Shown here piece after piece: positions 60,754-64,000 of a stretch of 64,000 nucleotides of DNA. The first letter of the stretch is position 1. Each line of letters opens with the position of its first letter. The notes under the pieces were generated by a model. The model saw only the letters and a list, made by a program, of their open reading frames with translations. It made no database searches and had not been told where the DNA came from. This DNA comes from Streptomyces lasiicapitis. Its GTDB lineage: Bacteria; Actinomycetota; Actinomycetes; Streptomycetales; Streptomycetaceae. The translations under genes and the position numbers were made by a program. Where the stretch lies: positions 1 through 64,000 of the forward strand of contig NZ_BMNG01000005.1 in NCBI RefSeq assembly GCF_014646335.1. Reading direction: 5' to 3'.

Positions 60754-63700
60754 GTGGAGGCCTTGAGTTCCGACTCGGGGGCACGCACAGCCTTCGCGGA
60801 ACGCCTCGCGCTGCTGTACCAGGAAGCCGGTAATCCGCCGCTCAAGCGCGTGGCCGAAGCGGTTGTCCAGTTGCAGCGCGTCGACGAACGCGGGCGGCCC
60901 GTGCGGGTGTCCGCGCAGCGCATCAGCGACTGGCGGCGAGCAAACAATGTGCCCGCGCACTTCGCCGCCCTCGCCGCTGTCCTGCACGTTCTGATCCCCG
61001 AAGCCCGGCGCAAGCGGCCCGCTCCCGTTTCCCCGGGGCTCTACGACCTCGCCCAGTGGCAGCGGTTGTGGGAGCGGTCCGTGGCCGATCCGGCCGGCGA
61101 TCGGGCCGCGGCGGCTGCGGCGGCCGGGGCGGCTTCGGGGTCCGCGGAGGATCATGAGCGGCTGCCTGCCGACGGCCCCGCCGTCCCGAGCGTGTGCCCC
61201 TACCGCGGGCTCGCCTCGTACCGACAGCAGGACGCCCAGTGGTTCTTCGGCCGGGAGCGGAGCACGGACGCCCTCGTCGCGCAGCTCCGCGCCGCGGAGA
61301 AGACGGGTGGCCTCGTCGTGCTCGTGGGCGCCTCGGGGGCGGGAAAGTCGTCCCTTCTGAACGCCGGCCTCATGCCCGCTTTGCGGAACGGCGCTTTGCG
61401 GAACGGCGCCTTGCGGGACGTACAGAGCGACGGAGGCGACCGGGAGAGTCGCGACAGTCCGGCCGACCCCGTCCTCCAATTCGTACCCGGAAGCACCCCC
61501 CTCGCCGAACTCACCGCCCGAATACCCGGCCTCGACCCACCCCCGCCCGACACCCCCCACTTCGCCCAAGCCGTACGCGACTCCCTCACCGCATGGGCCC
61601 GGGCCGAGGCCCCCACCGCCCCCCGGCCCGTCCTCATCGTCGACCAGTTCGAGGAAGCCTTCACCCTCTGCTCCGACGAGGCGGAGCGGCGGGACTTCGT
61701 GCGGTTGCTGCACGCCGCCTGTTCGCCCGCCGACTCCGGTGACCCCGCGCCCGCGCTCGTGGTCCTCGGCATCCGCGCCGACTTCTACCAGGAGTGCCTC
61801 GCCTACCCCGAGCTGGCCGACGCGCTGCAGCACCGGCACATGGTCCTCGGGCCGCTGACCAGCACCGAGCTGCGCAACGCGGTGACCGGCCCGGCCAAGG
61901 CCGTGGGCCTTGAGCTGGAGCCGGGGCTCGCGGAGCTGATCGTCCGGGAAGTGAGCACCGACGGGCCGCGCGGGGCGCACGACGCGGGCGTACTGCCGCT
62001 GCTCTCGCACGCCCTGCTCGCCACCTGGCAGCGCCGCAAGACGGGCCGGCTCACGCTGGCCGGCTACCGCGCGGCGGGCGGGATCCAGGGGGCGGTGGCG
62101 GCGACCGCCGAGCGCGCCTGGTCCGGCCTCGACCCTGCGGCGCGCACGGCCGCGCGGCTGCTCCTGCTCCGCCTGGTCCGCCTCGGCGAGGACACCCAGG
62201 CCACCCGCAGGCGCGGGACGCGGCGTCAGCTCGCGGAGGAGTCGACGGATCCGGACAAGACGGAGGAGTCGCTCGAAGCGCTGGTCCGGGCCCGGCTGGT
62301 CACCCTCGACGCGGAGACCGTGGAGATCACCCACGAGGCGCTGCTGCACGCCTGGCCGCGGCTGCGCGACTGGATCGACGAGGACCGCAACGACCATCTG
62401 CTGCGACAGCGGTTGGAGGAGGACGGCAGGTCCTGGGAGGACTCCGGGCGCGATAGCGCGCTGCTCTACCGGGGTTCGCGCCTGGAGCAGGCCGACGCCT
62501 GGGCGCGGTCCGCCGGTGACACCTTCCTCACCCGGGGCGCGGCGGAGTTCCTGGCCGCGTCGGGCAGGCTGCGCCGGCGCACGATGCTGATCAGCCGTGC
62601 CGCGGTGGCGGCGCTTGTCGCCCTGGCGATGGTGGCCGTCCTGTCGGCGGTGGTCGCGTGGCAGCAGCGCAACGACGCCGTGTCCGGGCGCAACGACGCG
62701 GTGTTCGAGCAGGTGGTCGCCGAGGCGGACCGCGCCCAGGACACCGATCCGTCGCTGTCCGCCCAGCTCGACCTGGTGGCGCACCGCCTGCGGCCGGGCG
62801 ACGAGGGCACCAGGAACCGGCTGATCTCGATCGTCAACGCGCCCCTCGCCACCCCGCTCCTCGGCCACACCGGCGCCGTCTACCTCACCTCGTTCAGCCC
62901 GAACGGCCGGCTCCTGGCCACCGCCAGTTACGACCGGACGGCCCGCCTGTGGGACGTGTCGGACCCCGCGCGCCCCGAGCCGCTGGGCAAACCCCTCACC
63001 GGCCACAGGAGTTGGGTGAGCACGGCGGTCTTCAGCCCGGACGGCCACACCCTGGCCACCGCCTCGGACGACGGCACGGTCCGGCTGTGGAACGTGCGCG
63101 ATCCCCGCCACCCGCGTCTTCTCGGTACGCCGCTGAGTGGCCGTGGCGGCACCATCTACCTGCTCGCCTTCAGCCCGGACGGCCGCACGCTGGCCTCCGC
63201 CCAGGACAACCGCACCGTCCGGCTGTGGGACGTGGCAGAGCCGGGCCGCGCGAAGGCGCTCGGCTCGCCGCTGACCGGCCACGCCGAAGCCGTACGCTCC
63301 GTGGCGTTCAGCCCCGACGGGCAGACGCTCGCCGCGGGCGGGGACGACGGCACGATCCGGCTGTGGGACATGGCGGTTCCACGGCGCCCGAAGCCGGTCG
63401 GCAAGCCGCTGACCGGCCACACGGGCACGGTGCACTCCGTCGCCTTCAACCCCGACGGCCGCACCCTCGCCAGCGGCGGCGTCGACCACACCATCCGCCT
63501 GTGGAACGTCGCGGACCCGAGCCGCGCGAAACCCCTCGGCTCGCCGCTGACCGGCCACACCGGCCCCCTGTGGTCCGTGGCCTTCAACCCCGCGGGGACG
63601 ATGCTCGCGGCGGGCAGCGCGGACAGCACGGCGAGCCTGTGGAACGTCAGCGATCCGGCGCACCCGTCGCAGGTCGGCAAGCCGCTCGCGGGCGGCAGCG

Positions 63701-64000
63701 GGGAGATGTACGCCATCGGGTTCAGCCCCGACGGGCAGACCCTCGCCACGGGCAGCGGCGACAACAAGGTCCGCCTGTGGTCGATCCCGACGGCGGACAT
63801 GCTCGGCCGCATCGGGTCGTTCAGGCCCGACGGGAAGGTCCTTGCCACGGCCGCGGGTGACGACCGGGTGCGGCTGTGGAACGTACAGCGTCCGAACCGG
63901 CCCGTGGCGCTCGGCAAACCCTTCAAACCCGGGAAGTCCGGGCAGGAAGCCGTGCGTTCACCGCTGTTCTCCCCCGACGGCCGCACCCTCGCCGTGCTCA
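60754..64000 (+). CDS. nSTAND-type NTPase with WD40 repeats (cut by window end)
   Basis: At least 1082 residues. An N-terminal XRE-like region (FAERLALLYQEAGNPPLKRV, RVSAQRISDWRRANNVPAHF) precedes a STAND NTPase with Walker A VGASGAGKSSLLNAG (about 190-204) and Walker B VLIVDQFEEAF (about 290-300). A TM segment (AAVAALVALAMVAVLSAVVAW) near 615-635 is followed by at least eight WD40 blades (GHTGAVYLTSFSPNGR..., repeated SPDGRTLA...VRLW). GTG 60754, with GGAAG 6 bases upstream, is chosen; TTG 60763 is in frame. Such proteins act as signal-sensing scaffolds. No stop before 64000. Confidence 0.9.
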   Translation, partial: MEALSSDSGARTAFAERLALLYQEAGNPPLKRVAEAVVQLQRVDERGRPVRVSAQRISDWRRANNVPAHFAALAAVLHVLIPEARRKRPAPVSPGLYDLAQWQRLWERSVADPAGDRAAAAAAAGAASGSAEDHERLPADGPAVPSVCPYRGLASYRQQDAQWFFGRERSTDALVAQLRAAEKTGGLVVLVGASGAGKSSLLNAGLMPALRNGALRNGALRDVQSDGGDRESRDSPADPVLQFVPGSTPLAELTARIPGLDPPPPDTPHFAQAVRDSLTAWARAEAPTAPRPVLIVDQFEEAFTLCSDEAERRDFVRLLHAACSPADSGDPAPALVVLGIRADFYQECLAYPELADALQHRHMVLGPLTSTELRNAVTGPAKAVGLELEPGLAELIVREVSTDGPRGAHDAGVLPLLSHALLATWQRRKTGRLTLAGYRAAGGIQGAVAATAERAWSGLDPAARTAARLLLLRLVRLGEDTQATRRRGTRRQLAEESTDPDKTEESLEALVRARLVTLDAETVEITHEALLHAWPRLRDWIDEDRNDHLLRQRLEEDGRSWEDSGRDSALLYRGSRLEQADAWARSAGDTFLTRGAAEFLAASGRLRRRTMLISRAAVAALVALAMVAVLSAVVAWQQRNDAVSGRNDAVFEQVVAEADRAQDTDPSLSAQLDLVAHRLRPGDEGTRNRLISIVNAPLATPLLGHTGAVYLTSFSPNGRLLATASYDRTARLWDVSDPARPEPLGKPLTGHRSWVSTAVFSPDGHTLATASDDGTVRLWNVRDPRHPRLLGTPLSGRGGTIYLLAFSPDGRTLASAQDNRTVRLWDVAEPGRAKALGSPLTGHAEAVRSVAFSPDGQTLAAGGDDGTIRLWDMAVPRRPKPVGKPLTGHTGTVHSVAFNPDGRTLASGGVDHTIRLWNVADPSRAKPLGSPLTGHTGPLWSVAFNPAGTMLAAGSADSTASLWNVSDPAHPSQVGKPLAGGSGEMYAIGFSPDGQTLATGSGDNKVRLWSIPTADMLGRIGSFRPDGKVLATAAGDDRVRLWNVQRPNRPVALGKPFKPGKSGQEAVRSPLFSPDGRTLAVL

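Noticed and set aside
60697..63663. A 988-codon open frame on the minus strand
   Set aside because: It lies opposite the nSTAND/WD40 gene and reads as Gly/Arg/Val-rich repeats that mirror the WD40 codons; a GC-rich shadow.

Overview
The window is high-GC actinobacterial DNA with Streptomyces-style codon use (strong third-position GC, frequent GTG and TTG starts). The left flank has the conserved Streptomyces order of two ArsA-like ATPases, wblA, then a bifunctional penicillin-binding protein. A YqeY-like protein, a metallophosphoesterase and a tRNA-Pro(CGG) follow. An IS110-family element sits between wblA and the PBP gene.

From 9.3 to 57.4 kb the window is an integrated mobilizable island. 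The 3' half of the tRNA-Pro gene plus 14 following bases (50 bp, 9315-9364) is repeated exactly at 57322-57371. A second near-identical 22-bp tandem motif lies just inside both ends. The left part of the island holds a DUF1883-TIR protein, accessory genes, a small membrane protein, a tyrosine integrase with an unusual LacI-type HTH inserted in its catalytic domain, an excisionase-like protein, an XRE repressor, a replication initiator with iteron-like repeats inside its gene, a DnaC-like ATPase, a DUF2637 membrane protein, MobC and a relaxase. No TraB/FtsK DNA pump is visible, so it looks mobilizable rather than self-transmissible.

The middle cargo (22.2-32.9 kb) looks like a small biosynthetic or tRNA-linked cluster. 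It has an APC permease, a helical-repeat-like protein, a GNAT acetyltransferase, an extra archaeal-type aspartyl-tRNA synthetase behind an apparent T-box riboswitch, a JmjC/cupin-like oxygenase, a radical SAM protein, a radical SAM/SPASM maturase, a 119-aa partner or substrate and an XRE-TPR regulator. This is the best candidate for an undescribed system.

The right cargo (35.7-57 kb) is a defence island built on single-strand DNA phosphorothioation. sspA (cysteine desulfurase), sspB (DUF4007), sspC (large ATPase) and sspD (PAPS-reductase-like) form one overlapping minus-strand operon. An sspE-like DUF262/DUF1524 restriction gene lies further on, separated from sspD by adjacent IS5 and IS701 elements and a decayed second sspE start. 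Divergent from sspA is a translationally coupled helicase, MORC/MutL-like GHKL ATPase and PLD-nuclease operon, followed by a duplicated-HTH protein and a second PAPS-reductase-like enzyme. A phosphorothioation-associated methyltransferase-like gene closes the island.

Beyond attR the chromosome resumes with a PD-(D/E)XK-like protein, an alpha/beta-hydrolase esterase and a long nSTAND/WD40 protein cut by the window edge. Strong palindromic terminators separate most convergent units.
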